From positions 85,273 through 149,272 of the forward strand of contig NZ_JAHBBJ010000006.1 of assembly GCF_019331675.1 (NCBI RefSeq): a DNA stretch of 64,000 nt, read 5' to 3'. Each line of letters starts with the position of its first letter. Position 1 is the first letter of the stretch. The notes beneath the pieces were generated by a model that saw only the letters and a program-made list of their open reading frames with translations, searched no databases and had not been told where the DNA came from. Below, one piece after another: positions 50,929 to 59,524 of this stretch. The position numbers and the translations under genes were made by a program. This DNA comes from Bifidobacterium miconisargentati (GTDB lineage Bacteria; Actinomycetota; Actinomycetes; Actinomycetales; Bifidobacteriaceae).

Positions 50929-52689
50929 CTATTCGACGCTTGACACCGGATCGATGACCTTCTGCTGTGCTACGTCGATGAATCCATGGTCGGTGACCGC
51001 ATAGGCAGGTACGGCGGCGAGACTGATGAACGACAGGAAGATGAACGGGTCGGGGATGCTGCTGCCGAGTTCCTTGGCGGCGGCATTCAGCCTGTGCTTG
51101 TCCGCGGCGAGTTCCTCGCCCGTCTTGTCGCTCAACAGGCCGAGGACCGGGAGCGGGACTTCCGCCAGGACCTCGCCGTTCCTGACCGCGACCTGCCCTC
51201 CCTGAAGTTCGGCGACCCTGTTGACGGCGAAGGCGAGATCCTCCAGATTGGTGCCCACGACGATGATGTTGTGGTTGTCATGGCCGACCGACGAGGCGAT
51301 GGCGCCTTCCCTGATATGGAATCCGCCTTGGAAGGCCTTGCCGATGTTGCCGTTCTTTCCATGGCGTTCGACCTGTGCGATGTAGAGGACGTCCTGGTCG
51401 ACGTCGCTTTGGATGACCCCATCCCTGACCTCGAGCTGCGCGTCCCTGCGCTGGGTGATTGCTATCCAGGGGAGCACGTCGGCCACGATTACGTTCGCCT
51501 TCGATGCGGTCTCATCCACGTGGATGGCGAAGTCGTCGGCGGTGACCGGACGTTGCAGGTGGACCGTGTTCAGCAGTCGCGGGGTGTGTTCGGCGACCGG
51601 GCTCGGAGCGATGATCCGACCGTCTCTGGCCTTCAGCTGGCCTCCGGCTATGGTGGCCAGGACCTTGAAGTCATCCGGACCGGTGGTGATGTTGATGTCC
51701 GCGCGCAGCCGTGGCGCGAGTGCTCCGACCTTGGTCGCGATTCCGGAGGCGTTCGACGGGTTGATGGTCACGAACTGGATGGCTTGGATGAATCCCGCCC
51801 CCAGTTTCAGGGCGCTGCGCACCGCTTCGTCCAGGTGTCCCCGGTCCACCGCATCGGTGGTGCTCAGATCGTCAGTGATGATGCTGACACGTGAGTCGTT
51901 GAGTTTCTTCTCCAGGACCACTGGCAGCAGCTGTCCTATGCTGCGTGCGGCGGACCCGTCGCGCAATAGCGCGTAGGCGCCGTTTCGGAGTCGTTGGATT
52001 ACGTCGTCCGCGCTGATGGCCTCATGGTCGGTGGTGACGCCTGCTGCGATGGCCACGTTGAAGTGCTTCTGGTCCAAGTCGGGCAGATGTCCGTGGACAA
52101 CGTATTTGTGGGCGAGCGTGTCGTCTATGGCCGCGAGCAGGTCCGGGGTGCGTCGCCAGATGTATTCGCCGACCGTTTCGGACAGGCCTGCCGCCTGGGG
52201 ATGATCGAGTGCCTTGCTGATGATCTCGTGGTTGAAGATGGCGCCGCTGGTTTCCAAATTCGGGGAGAAGGGGACATGGGAGGGCACGATGTATTCGATG
52301 TTCAGACCGGTGTCCGCGTTCTCGGCGAGCACGTCCTCGATGGCCGGTTCGCCGGCGACCACGCCGACCTCGTGCAGGTCGGTGACGATGGTCGTGGTGC
52401 CATGCTCCAGGACGAGGTCCGCGAATTGGCGTATGGCGAGGCTGGTGGATTCCGGGTGGATGTGGGCGTCCACGAATCCGGGCGTGATGTAGTTGCCTTC
52501 GGCGTCGATGATTTCGGTCTGTTCGCCGATCGTATATTCGATATCCCCGATGGCGGCGATCTGGTCGCCGTAGATGGCGACCCCGCCTTCGTAGATCTCG
52601 CCGGAGAGCACGTTGACGATGTTGCCGTTGATGATCGCCTTGTCGGCGGGACGTTCGCCGGCCGCGACGTCCAGTAGTTCCTTCGACAT
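50929..52689 (-). CDS. ade: Adenine deaminase
   Basis: The product is 586 aa, normal for AdeC. It converts adenine to hypoxanthine and ammonia. Metal-site motifs are present: PGFVDAHIHPESTSL, TTTIVTDLHEVGVV, HGHLPDLDQKHFN, AAGVTTDHEAIS, IITDDLSTTDAV. The C-terminal domain has SSVGHDNHNIIVVGTN. It starts 64 bp after the guaD stop on the same strand, the third gene of the DUF1684-guaD-ade unit. The flanking pathway genes suggest purine nitrogen use. Confidence 0.95.
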   Translation of the reverse strand: MSKELLDVAAGERPADKAIINGNIVNVLSGEIYEGGVAIYGDQIAAIGDIEYTIGEQTEIIDAEGNYITPGFVDAHIHPESTSLAIRQFADLVLEHGTTTIVTDLHEVGVVAGEPAIEDVLAENADTGLNIEYIVPSHVPFSPNLETSGAIFNHEIISKALDHPQAAGLSETVGEYIWRRTPDLLAAIDDTLAHKYVVHGHLPDLDQKHFNVAIAAGVTTDHEAISADDVIQRLRNGAYALLRDGSAARSIGQLLPVVLEKKLNDSRVSIITDDLSTTDAVDRGHLDEAVRSALKLGAGFIQAIQFVTINPSNASGIATKVGALAPRLRADINITTGPDDFKVLATIAGGQLKARDGRIIAPSPVAEHTPRLLNTVHLQRPVTADDFAIHVDETASKANVIVADVLPWIAITQRRDAQLEVRDGVIQSDVDQDVLYIAQVERHGKNGNIGKAFQGGFHIREGAIASSVGHDNHNIIVVGTNLEDLAFAVNRVAELQGGQVAVRNGEVLAEVPLPVLGLLSDKTGEELAADKHRLNAAAKELGSSIPDPFIFLSFISLAAVPAYAVTDHGFIDVAQQKVIDPVSSVE

Positions 52690-52753
52690 GGGTTTCCCTT
52701 CTGCTTGTGAGATTGACCGTTTTCGTATGTTCAGGTGTCCGAGCTGCCGACAC

Positions 52754-54121
52754 TCACTTTTCGACGACCAGCCTCCCTTGCACCCATACCTGTCGGATAT
52801 TCGAGGCTTCCGATAGGTTCATGATCTTCTGGAAGATGTCGAGCGGCGCCTCATCCTTGTCGAAAATGGGGAGAGGATTTTCCCTGCGGCGTACGTCCAC
52901 AACCTGGGCGTCCCATGCATAGCCCGGCTCGAGTCTGCCGACCGGAAGGCCCAGGGCCTCTCCCCCTCCGGCCGTGGCCAGATAGAACGCCTGGTTTAGC
53001 GTGAGGGCGCTGTCCGGCACGCCACGGCGGTCGGCGGCGATTGCGGCGTTCACCCCCGTTTCGAGCATTCGCGACGAGATGACGGATTGGCGGATGGTCT
53101 CGTACAGGTTCGGGGTGAAGCCGCCCGAGATGTCCGATCCCAGGCCAACTTTCAATCCTTGGTCCAGGTATTTCCGGACAGGAGCCACCGCGCTGGCGAA
53201 GAACGCGTTCGAATGCGGACAATGGGATACGACTGCACCGGCCTCGTGGAAGAGTTCGATGTCCCGGTCGGAGAGATGCACGCAATGGCCGAGGATGCTC
53301 CTGTCGGTCAGCAGGCCGAATCCTTTGAGCACCTCAGTGTCGCTTCTTCCATACCTTCCGAATGCGTAATGATGTTCCCATTCGCCTTCGCTGCAATGCG
53401 TTTGGATGTACGCGGTGTCGTGATGCCGTTCGGCGATGCTTCCCAACCCTTTGAGCACCTCGTCCGTGCAACTGGGGATGAACCGCGGGCTGATGACCGG
53501 ATATACGCCCTGGCGGCTTGTACGGCTGATATCCTCGACATCCCTGATGAACCTCTCCGTCTCGTCCAGTCCGGATCGCGTGGAGGAATCCCGATAATAG
53601 TCGGGGTTCGCCTCCGGATCGTCCATGACAAGACGTCCGACCAACGCGCGCTGCCCCTTCTCGGCGGAGATCCGCGCCAGTTCGACCGATGCCTGTCGAT
53701 GGATCGTGGCGTAGTGGACGACGGTCGTCGTTCCCACCGAGAGCAGTTTGCCTACCAGGTTCCCATACACCGTCCTCGCATATTCGACGTCCTCGAACCT
53801 GGCTTCTGTCGGAAACGTGTATTTGTCCAGCCACACGTTCAGAGGTTCGTCAAGCCCGGTGCCGGTCTGCGCCCATTGCGGGGCGTGCACGTGCGTGTCC
53901 ACGAAGCCTGGCAGCAGATATCTGCCGGCAGGAATCCTCCTGTAGAGCCCAGCCGCTTTCAGCTGGCGGCGACGATCATTGAAATCTCTGTCATCCGAAC
54001 GAATCGTTTCGCTGATCATGCCATGTTCGTCGATGAGGAACAGCGTATCCGGGAAAAATCTCACCCGGTCGGGGCTTTCAGGAGCGAATCCCCGTGCTTC
54101 TACCGCCAATACAACCGTCAT
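52754..54121 (-). CDS. guaD: Guanine deaminase
   Basis: The product is 455 aa of the amidohydrolase superfamily: PGFVDTHVHAPQWAQTG (metal-binding HxH and the guanine-deaminase PQ), TTVVHYATIH, YIQTHCSEGEWEHHY, ILGHCVHLSDRDIELF and VGLGSDISGG. It converts guanine to xanthine and ammonia. The start lies 36 bp after the DUF1684 stop, and adenine deaminase follows. All metal ligands seem intact. Confidence 0.93.
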   Translation of the reverse strand: MTVVLAVEARGFAPESPDRVRFFPDTLFLIDEHGMISETIRSDDRDFNDRRRQLKAAGLYRRIPAGRYLLPGFVDTHVHAPQWAQTGTGLDEPLNVWLDKYTFPTEARFEDVEYARTVYGNLVGKLLSVGTTTVVHYATIHRQASVELARISAEKGQRALVGRLVMDDPEANPDYYRDSSTRSGLDETERFIRDVEDISRTSRQGVYPVISPRFIPSCTDEVLKGLGSIAERHHDTAYIQTHCSEGEWEHHYAFGRYGRSDTEVLKGFGLLTDRSILGHCVHLSDRDIELFHEAGAVVSHCPHSNAFFASAVAPVRKYLDQGLKVGLGSDISGGFTPNLYETIRQSVISSRMLETGVNAAIAADRRGVPDSALTLNQAFYLATAGGGEALGLPVGRLEPGYAWDAQVVDVRRRENPLPIFDKDEAPLDIFQKIMNLSEASNIRQVWVQGRLVVEK

Positions 54122-54157
54122 GCCGAATCCTTCCCGCTCATATGCCCATATGCTTGG

Positions 54158-55021
54158 TCACTGTTCATAGGTGTGGACGCGTTCGGTGACGCTGATGGGA
54201 GGCAATTTCTCTCCGGCCGCAATCTCCACCGGGATGGTGTTTCCTACCGGGGGTAGTGGGCAGGTGACGTAGCTGGTGACGGCGCAGGGGAAGAACACGA
54301 GCCGGTTCAGGTCGAGCGTTCTGTCCTCGATGAGGTCCTTCAACGGCTTTCGTACATATCGGCCGGCCCCGTAGGTGGTCTTCCCGCTGGTCGCGTCGCG
54401 CAGGTGGATGTAAGCGCTGGTCCCTTCCGGGGTGTCGTATCCCCAGACGTGCAGCGGGTATTCCACCCCGTCGATGGTCACGGTCACCGTGCCCAGTTCG
54501 TCGAACGATTCCCGGACGCCTTTCTCCACCGTGGGGTATGCCGTCCTGCCATCGCTGTCCGGCACGAACGAGGCGGAGACGATCCACTTGTCATCGAGGG
54601 GATACGTTTCGATGTCGTCTATCTGCTGTTCGGCCGCCTTGCGCGGGTCATGCACGCGGATACTGACTATCCGCTCTCCCCTATCGTTGGTCCGCTCCAC
54701 CGCCTCCAGTTCGATGTCATGGTAGAAGACGGGGACGCTGGATCCTTCGACGCTGTATTCGTTGTAGCCCAGCGGAATCTCGGTCGGCCCGAAGGCCCGC
54801 TCATGGTTCACTTCGATGCCGTCACCGGACTCGTCGGGCAGGTAGACGACATCGCCGTCACTGAGCAGCCACTCTCCCGGAATGCCGTCGATGACAGTCG
54901 GCTGCCCCTCTTTAAGCCACACCTGGTCGGAGAGCGACAGCCAGCTGTGCGGGGCATTGAAATCGTCCACGCGGTCCCGGTGCCATCGCTCCCATTCCGC
55001 CCGATATTGTTCGCTCACCAT
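54158..55021 (-). CDS. DUF1684-family protein
   Basis: The product is 287 aa. N-terminal WERWHRDRVDDFNAPHSWLS and LSDQVWLKEGQPTVIDGIPG, then AYIHLRDATSGKTTYGAGRY and the C-terminal LNRLVFFPCAVTSYVTCPLP PP segment are DUF1684 features. Function is unknown; homologues occur in many high-GC bacteria. The ATG at 55021 has GGGGAT upstream; longer starts lack a site. It heads the guaD-ade operon. Confidence 0.85.
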   Translation of the reverse strand: MVSEQYRAEWERWHRDRVDDFNAPHSWLSLSDQVWLKEGQPTVIDGIPGEWLLSDGDVVYLPDESGDGIEVNHERAFGPTEIPLGYNEYSVEGSSVPVFYHDIELEAVERTNDRGERIVSIRVHDPRKAAEQQIDDIETYPLDDKWIVSASFVPDSDGRTAYPTVEKGVRESFDELGTVTVTIDGVEYPLHVWGYDTPEGTSAYIHLRDATSGKTTYGAGRYVRKPLKDLIEDRTLDLNRLVFFPCAVTSYVTCPLPPVGNTIPVEIAAGEKLPPISVTERVHTYEQ

Positions 55022-55054
55022 TGATATCCCCTTCGCTGTCCCCATGAAATGATG

Positions 55055-55071
55055 CAAGACAATTCGTCTTG
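55055..55071. promoter_or_regulatory. Inverted repeat upstream of the DUF1684-guaD-ade operon
   Basis: CAAGAC-AATTC-GTCTTG begins 34 bp before the DUF1684 start. A second repeat, CGCCTAT (55173-55179) and ATAGGCG (55191-55197), lies further upstream in the same 310-bp divergent region. Either may be an operator for a purine-responsive regulator. Confidence 0.45.
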
Positions 55072-55331
55072 GCATGGGAAGATACCCGGTGATGGGGCGG
55101 GAAACACCCTTACCGCCATCGGAATAATCTATGGGCTCCGATCAAGCCGTTGCGCGGACTGGATTCGATACCCGCCTATCGGTTTCGTGTATAGGCGCGC
55201 CGCCTCGTCCTGAACGTGCATGTGCTTTGATGGCTGGCATCACCTGCAGTATGGAAGGCCATAAGGTGAGGGCACCCATGGATTGTCGTATCGGGGGTTA
55301 CGCATCCATCCGCGAAGAAGGGAAAAGAACA

Positions 55332-56176
55332 ATGGGAAACATCGCAAGGACCATAGGAAAGGCCGCGGCAATCGTCTCCTGCGCCGCTTTGCTGCTGTCA
55401 GCCGGAGCCTGCGGCGCGCAGGCATCCGCCGCCAGTCAGGACAACGGAAGCGGTGAGGCCGGGCAGTCCAGTGAACTCGCCCGAGTCAAAAAGGCAGGGA
55501 GCTGATCTTCGCCACCGAGGGTACGTTCGCTCCCTTCAACTACCATGACGCGGACACGAACGAGCTCACCGGATATGACGTGGACGTGGCCAAGGCGGTG
55601 GCCAAGGAAATCGGCGTCAAGGCGACCTTCGTGGAAGGTGGATTCGACTCCCTGCTCGCCGGAGTGGATGCGAAGAAGTACGATACCGTGGCCGACCAGA
55701 TCAGCGCCACGAGCGAGCGGCAGAAGAAATACGATTTCACCGACCCCTATACGTACTCGTATGGTGTGGTCGTGGCCAACAAGGGCAACAACACGGTTCA
55801 ATCGTTCGATGATGTCGAGGGCCTGAAATCGGCGCAGACCGGCACCAGCAACTGGAACCAGATAGCCCAGGAGAAAGGCGCCTCCATCGTCCAGGTCGGC
55901 GACTTCAGCCAGTCGGTGATCGCATTGGAGTCCGGTAGAGCCGATATCTCCTTCAACGACGGGCTCGCCGTCATCGACTACCTCAAACAGCACCCGGACG
56001 CGAAAATCAAGATCGCTGCGAAATCCGAGAAAACACCATCGGCGCAGTTCCCGTTCAGGAAAGGCAGCGATGACCTTGTGGCAGCCATCGACAAGGCCAT
56101 TACCGACCTGCAGAAGGATGACACTTTGACCAAGATTTCCGAGAAGTACTTCGGAGAGGACTTCTCCCAGAAGTAG
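55332..56176 (+). pseudogene. Amino-acid-type ABC substrate-binding lipoprotein, frameshifted
   Basis: Two frames together make a complete solute-binding protein. ATG 55332 (GAAGGGAAAA upstream) encodes a lipoprotein signal with lipobox LLLSAGAC and runs to LARVKKAGS-stop at 55503-55505. The next frame continues LIFATEGTFAPFNYHDADTN, YDVDVAKAVAKEIG to KYFGEDFSQK-stop at 56176, the family 3 (cystine/glutamine type) core. A single missing G near 55497 (AGGGAGCTG where AGGGGAGCTG restores the frame) explains the break. It may be a true pseudogene or a sequencing error. No permease or ATPase genes lie beside it. Confidence 0.82.
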
Positions 56177-56187
56177 ACACCCATGGG

Positions 56188-56225
56188 GGTTCCCGGATCG
56201 TTCGTTCTTAGACGGTCCGGGAACC
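56188..56225 (+). terminator. Hairpin after the ABC binding-protein gene
   Basis: GGTTCCCGGA and TCCGGGAACC pair across an 18-base loop, 12 bp after the stop codon. Confidence 0.65.
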
Positions 56226-56263
56226 TCTGGTTTCACTTCCTCTCAGTAACACGGATAGATAGA

Positions 56264-56305
56264 AATATTCGATTACTATCGGAGTCTCTTTTTCTATCGA
56301 ATATT
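56264..56305. repeat. Inverted repeat in an AT-rich intergenic stretch
   Basis: AATATTCGAT (56264-56273) and ATCGAATATT (56296-56305) are perfect arms with starts 32 bp apart. The motif TTTCTATCGAATATTC resembles TTTCTATTGAAAATC upstream of the ATPase remnant at 8.2 kb. The surrounding stretch 56226-56484 has no gene I can support. Confidence 0.5.
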
Positions 56306-56484
56306 CATTTATTTTTAATGGATTGCATATCTTCCGCAACGGGTCTCTCTACGTTGCTACCGCCGACAGACGGTTCCCGTTCCTCGACAATCAAACCGGA
56401 GGAGCCCGACCGACGGACGGGGAAACCATCGTTGGCTTCGGGCCTATCCCGATACCACCGGGGATAGGCAGACCGCAAAGCGAA

Positions 56485-56512
56485 GGCGGCGACTTCCAAG
56501 GAAGTCGCCGCC
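56485..56512 (-). terminator. GC-rich hairpin downstream of the isochorismatase-like gene
   Basis: A perfect 13-bp stem GGCGGCGACTTCC/GGAAGTCGCCGCC has an AA loop. On the minus strand it is followed by TTCGCTTT. It lies 30 bp after the stop at 56542. Confidence 0.7.
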
Positions 56513-56541
56513 TCACATCATCCCGTATCAGCGTCGCACGA

Positions 56542-57234
56542 TTAGGCAGCGCACGCATTCACTAATCCAACGATCTCCTCCGTCGACCGGATGTCAGCAA
56601 ACCATGCGGCAAGATTGTTGATCGCGCAGTTATGGGCGAAATCGGACACATCCGCATTGGCGTCGGCGGCCACGATGACGCGGAATCCGAGCTGCTGGGC
56701 ATCCCTTGCGGTGGACGCGCTGCAGCAGGAGGTCAGGGTGCCGGAGACGATGACGGTATCAATGCCATGTTCCTTCAGAACCTGCAGTGCGTTGGAGGAG
56801 TCTCCGACGAAGGCGCTGAACCTCGTCTTGTCGAGGACCACATCGCCTTCTCCTTCCCGCACGTCAATGCCCGGGTACAGGTCATGCCAGTGCGTTCCGG
56901 GTAGGAAGTCGGCGACTTCCTTCCTACCGAATTCCGGATCCTGGAACCGTTCGAAGTAGCAGCTCCATGCCGAGGTCGTCGAGGTGGTGAACCGCAGGAA
57001 AACGTTCAGGCCGCCATGCGAGCGGACGGCCCCGCTGATGGAGTTCACGTTATCCACGATGTCACGCGCCGAAGGGGTCTCCAGCAGTGCGCCCTGCTCC
57101 AGGAAGCCGTTCTGCATGTCCACGATGAGATGGGCGGTGCGCTTGGAATCGATGTCCGTGAAGGCGTATTCGCGATTGCCTTTCAGCGCCCGGTACCCAG
57201 CACGCACCGATTCGTCGATAATCGTCTTATGCAT
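56542..57234 (-). CDS. Isochorismatase-family cysteine hydrolase
   Basis: The product is 230 aa. The Asp-Lys-Cys triad is visible in LIVDMQNGFLEQG (about 39), VLDKTRFSAFVG (about 133) and VSGTLTSCCSASTARDAQ (about 168). This fold includes nicotinamidase, N-carbamoylsarcosine amidase, ureidoacrylate and biuret hydrolases, so an amide or ureide of a ring-opened nucleobase is plausible. It begins 6 bp after the NCS1 permease 3 stop, indicating a two-gene unit with matched transport. Confidence 0.88.
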   Translation of the reverse strand: MHKTIIDESVRAGYRALKGNREYAFTDIDSKRTAHLIVDMQNGFLEQGALLETPSARDIVDNVNSISGAVRSHGGLNVFLRFTTSTTSAWSCYFERFQDPEFGRKEVADFLPGTHWHDLYPGIDVREGEGDVVLDKTRFSAFVGDSSNALQVLKEHGIDTVIVSGTLTSCCSASTARDAQQLGFRVIVAADANADVSDFAHNCAINNLAAWFADIRSTEEIVGLVNACAA

Positions 57235-57240
57235 GTCGTC

Positions 57241-58659
57241 TCAGCGTTCCTTTGCGTTGGCGGCGATACGTTCCTCGGCACCGTCGATGAAATAGGTGCG
57301 TCCCTTGGTGGCGAGGGCCACGGAGGTGTGGACGATGAACGCCACGGCGAAGCCGATGTAGGAGCACAGGCCGTGCAGAATCGGGTTGCCGCTGAACAGC
57401 CAGATGGCCGAGGCTACGGCGATGCCGGACAGTAGACCGCTGATGCCGACCGGGTTGAAGCGGCGCGCGTATCCGCTGCGGTATTCGTAGGGGCCGGTCA
57501 CGAGCTTGAAGACACCGCGGACCATGGTGATGTCGGCGAACACGCAGGCTACCCAAGCCAGCAGGAAGATGCCGAGCCATTCCAGGAAGGCGTTCAGGTT
57601 GCCGATCACGTCGAACCACATGAGCGCGATGGCGCCTGCGGTCACGACCAGAAGCCAGAAGCGACGGTTCAGCTTGGATGCTCCGACCGCTTCGGAGGCG
57701 GAGGCGAAAGTCAGGGACCCGATGTGCAGGTTGGTGAGGTTGACTCGGATCTGCGAGATCCAGGCCAGCAGCACGCCGGGGAGCAGACCGATCAGGCCGA
57801 CGAAGTAGAACGATGGGTTGGGGTTCTTGGCTCCGGTGGCCAGTGTGAAGTAGAAGCCAAGCGGCATGGCGATGAAGAACATGAATGCGTACGGGAGCAC
57901 GACGGTCAGCCACGCCTTGCGCTTGAAGTCCTTGGGGTGGATGAAGCGGTTGTAGTCAGATGCTTCCAGCGGGTTGATGCCGACCGTTCCGGCGAGACCG
58001 GCCATGACCGCGACGACGCCCGCGACGCCACCAACGGATCCAGCGGGTGTGGCGGTGAAGATGTCCGGCATGCCGCCGTTGGTGTTCCAGGCGGAGACGA
58101 TTGCCGCGATGAGCAGCAGGAAGTAGATCGGCAGCGTCCATGTGAGGATCTTGGTCATCGCGTTGATGCCGTTCCATGCCATCGGCAGGAAGATGACGCC
58201 GACGAGCACGTACCAGACCTGATTGGGCAGATCCCAGATCTGATCGATGGATGCCGAGAGGATCTGGCCTTCCATGCCGGCATAGATGACGAATGTTCCA
58301 GCGTAGATGACGGAGGTCACCACTGATCCGACTGAGCCGAAGCCGCATGCGCGGGTGAGCAGTTCGGAGGTCAGTCCTTCTCTGGATGCCGCATGTGTGA
58401 CCACTAAGGCTAGGGTCATAAGGATGAGGAAGGAGATCACCAGCGCGGCCCAGGTCGCGGGAGCGCCGTTCTGCATCATGTAGGTTCCGCCGACAAGCGG
58501 GAAGTAGAATGCGGTGACGAAGCCGACGAGGACGCTCAGGATGGAACCGGCTCCCCTCTTGGCGGCGTCGGGCACCCTGGTTCGCGCGTAGTCGTTGGCG
58601 TCGGTGGCCACGGGCTTCCGTTTGGTTACGCTGGGGGCTTTTCCAATCGCGATGGACAT
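57241..58659 (-). CDS. NCS1-family permease 3
   Basis: The product is 472 aa with about 12 membrane segments. NDYARTRVPDAAKRG, TFVIYAGMEGQILSASIDQI, GINPLEASDYNRFIHPKDF and GLLPGVLLAWISQIRVNLTN are NCS1-type features. GAAGGGAGAGG precedes ATG 58659; the longer frame to 58839 includes the promoter palindrome and is not used. It lies 210 bp downstream of the MarR gene on the same strand, with a TTTGTATACAAA palindrome between. Confidence 0.9.
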   Translation of the reverse strand: MSIAIGKAPSVTKRKPVATDANDYARTRVPDAAKRGAGSILSVLVGFVTAFYFPLVGGTYMMQNGAPATWAALVISFLILMTLALVVTHAASREGLTSELLTRACGFGSVGSVVTSVIYAGTFVIYAGMEGQILSASIDQIWDLPNQVWYVLVGVIFLPMAWNGINAMTKILTWTLPIYFLLLIAAIVSAWNTNGGMPDIFTATPAGSVGGVAGVVAVMAGLAGTVGINPLEASDYNRFIHPKDFKRKAWLTVVLPYAFMFFIAMPLGFYFTLATGAKNPNPSFYFVGLIGLLPGVLLAWISQIRVNLTNLHIGSLTFASASEAVGASKLNRRFWLLVVTAGAIALMWFDVIGNLNAFLEWLGIFLLAWVACVFADITMVRGVFKLVTGPYEYRSGYARRFNPVGISGLLSGIAVASAIWLFSGNPILHGLCSYIGFAVAFIVHTSVALATKGRTYFIDGAEERIAANAKER

Positions 58660-58754
58660 GTCCCTCTCCCTTCTGTCAGGTCGGGCCTCGCCATTCGGTG
58701 TGGCACCGGCGATTGATTGATCCGTTTTGTGTGACAGTGGAAGAGTCTCATTTA

Positions 58755-58766
58755 TTTGTATACAAA
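58755..58766. promoter_or_regulatory. 12-bp palindrome, putative MarR operator
   Basis: TTTGTATACAAA is a perfect palindrome of the MarR operator style, 89 bp upstream of the permease 3 start and between it and the marR-like gene. Confidence 0.6.
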
Positions 58767-58869
58767 CAATTATTGGACCGTTACCTCTCCATTTCCCGAA
58801 TATGACGAAAGGATTTCGCCCATCAAGACGCACGTCCACTCCGCGGACATCGCGGACCTTGGCCCCGTC

Positions 58870-59343
58870 CTAGCGGTCGGCAAAGGATGCGACATGTTGA
58901 AGGATGCTCGAGAAGGCTTCGATTTCCTTCTCATCCAGCCCTTCACACAATCTGCGAACCGTATACAGGGACGCCTGCACTCCCCTGCGATACAGTTCCC
59001 TACCTTGTTCGGTGATGCTGACGATGCGCTGCCGTTTGTCATCTGGGTTGGGCGCGGTACTGACGGCCTGCACTTTCTGGAGTCTATCGACCACGCCTTT
59101 GATCGTGGCCGCATCAATGGAAATCAATCGTCCAAGTCGGTTCTGCGGCAGCGGTCCCAGTTCCACGAGTTTTGCCAATGCGGCGAATCGGGGGGAGGAC
59201 AGCCCTTCCGGCGCCTTTTCCGCGAACAGTGATGCGCTCCGCTGGTTGCATACGCGCAGCAAGAACCCGATGTTGGACCCCAACACGTAGTCGGAGGCGA
59301 CTTCCGGTTCGGACGAGCATGTATCCGGCGCCCTCGAGTCCAT
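58870..59343 (-). CDS. MarR-family transcriptional regulator
   Basis: The product is 157 aa. The winged HTH is visible (NRLGRLISIDAATIKGVVDR, LQKVQAVSTAPNPDDKRQRI, VSITEQGREL) with helical dimerisation ends. AAAGGGGG precedes ATG 59343. MarR proteins usually respond to small aromatic or phenolic-like ligands; here it probably controls the downstream permease and hydrolase through the palindrome at 58755-58766. Confidence 0.9.
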   Translation of the reverse strand: MDSRAPDTCSSEPEVASDYVLGSNIGFLLRVCNQRSASLFAEKAPEGLSSPRFAALAKLVELGPLPQNRLGRLISIDAATIKGVVDRLQKVQAVSTAPNPDDKRQRIVSITEQGRELYRRGVQASLYTVRRLCEGLDEKEIEAFSSILQHVASFADR

Positions 59344-59524
59344 CAGATCCCCCTTTCGGCTGATGCATACCGGCGTCGAGCAAAATACGCCGATATCGCC
59401 ATAGGATACATCGAACACTCTGGATATGAGGTCAAGTCTCTCTTTTGCAGGAAGCTCGGAATCGCGATACCAATTATGTAACGAGTATTGTGTTATAAAT
59501 GATGTTTTATTCTTTTTTGAATAC

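Noticed and set aside
40215..55331. Purine or guanidine riboswitch upstream of the catabolic operons
   Set aside because: I looked for conserved riboswitch cores before 40516, 55021 and 58659 and saw none by eye; only small inverted repeats are visible.
56323..56565. Short plus-strand frame in the intergenic region after the ABC gene
   Set aside because: No ribosome site or homologous motif, and it crosses a terminator hairpin.
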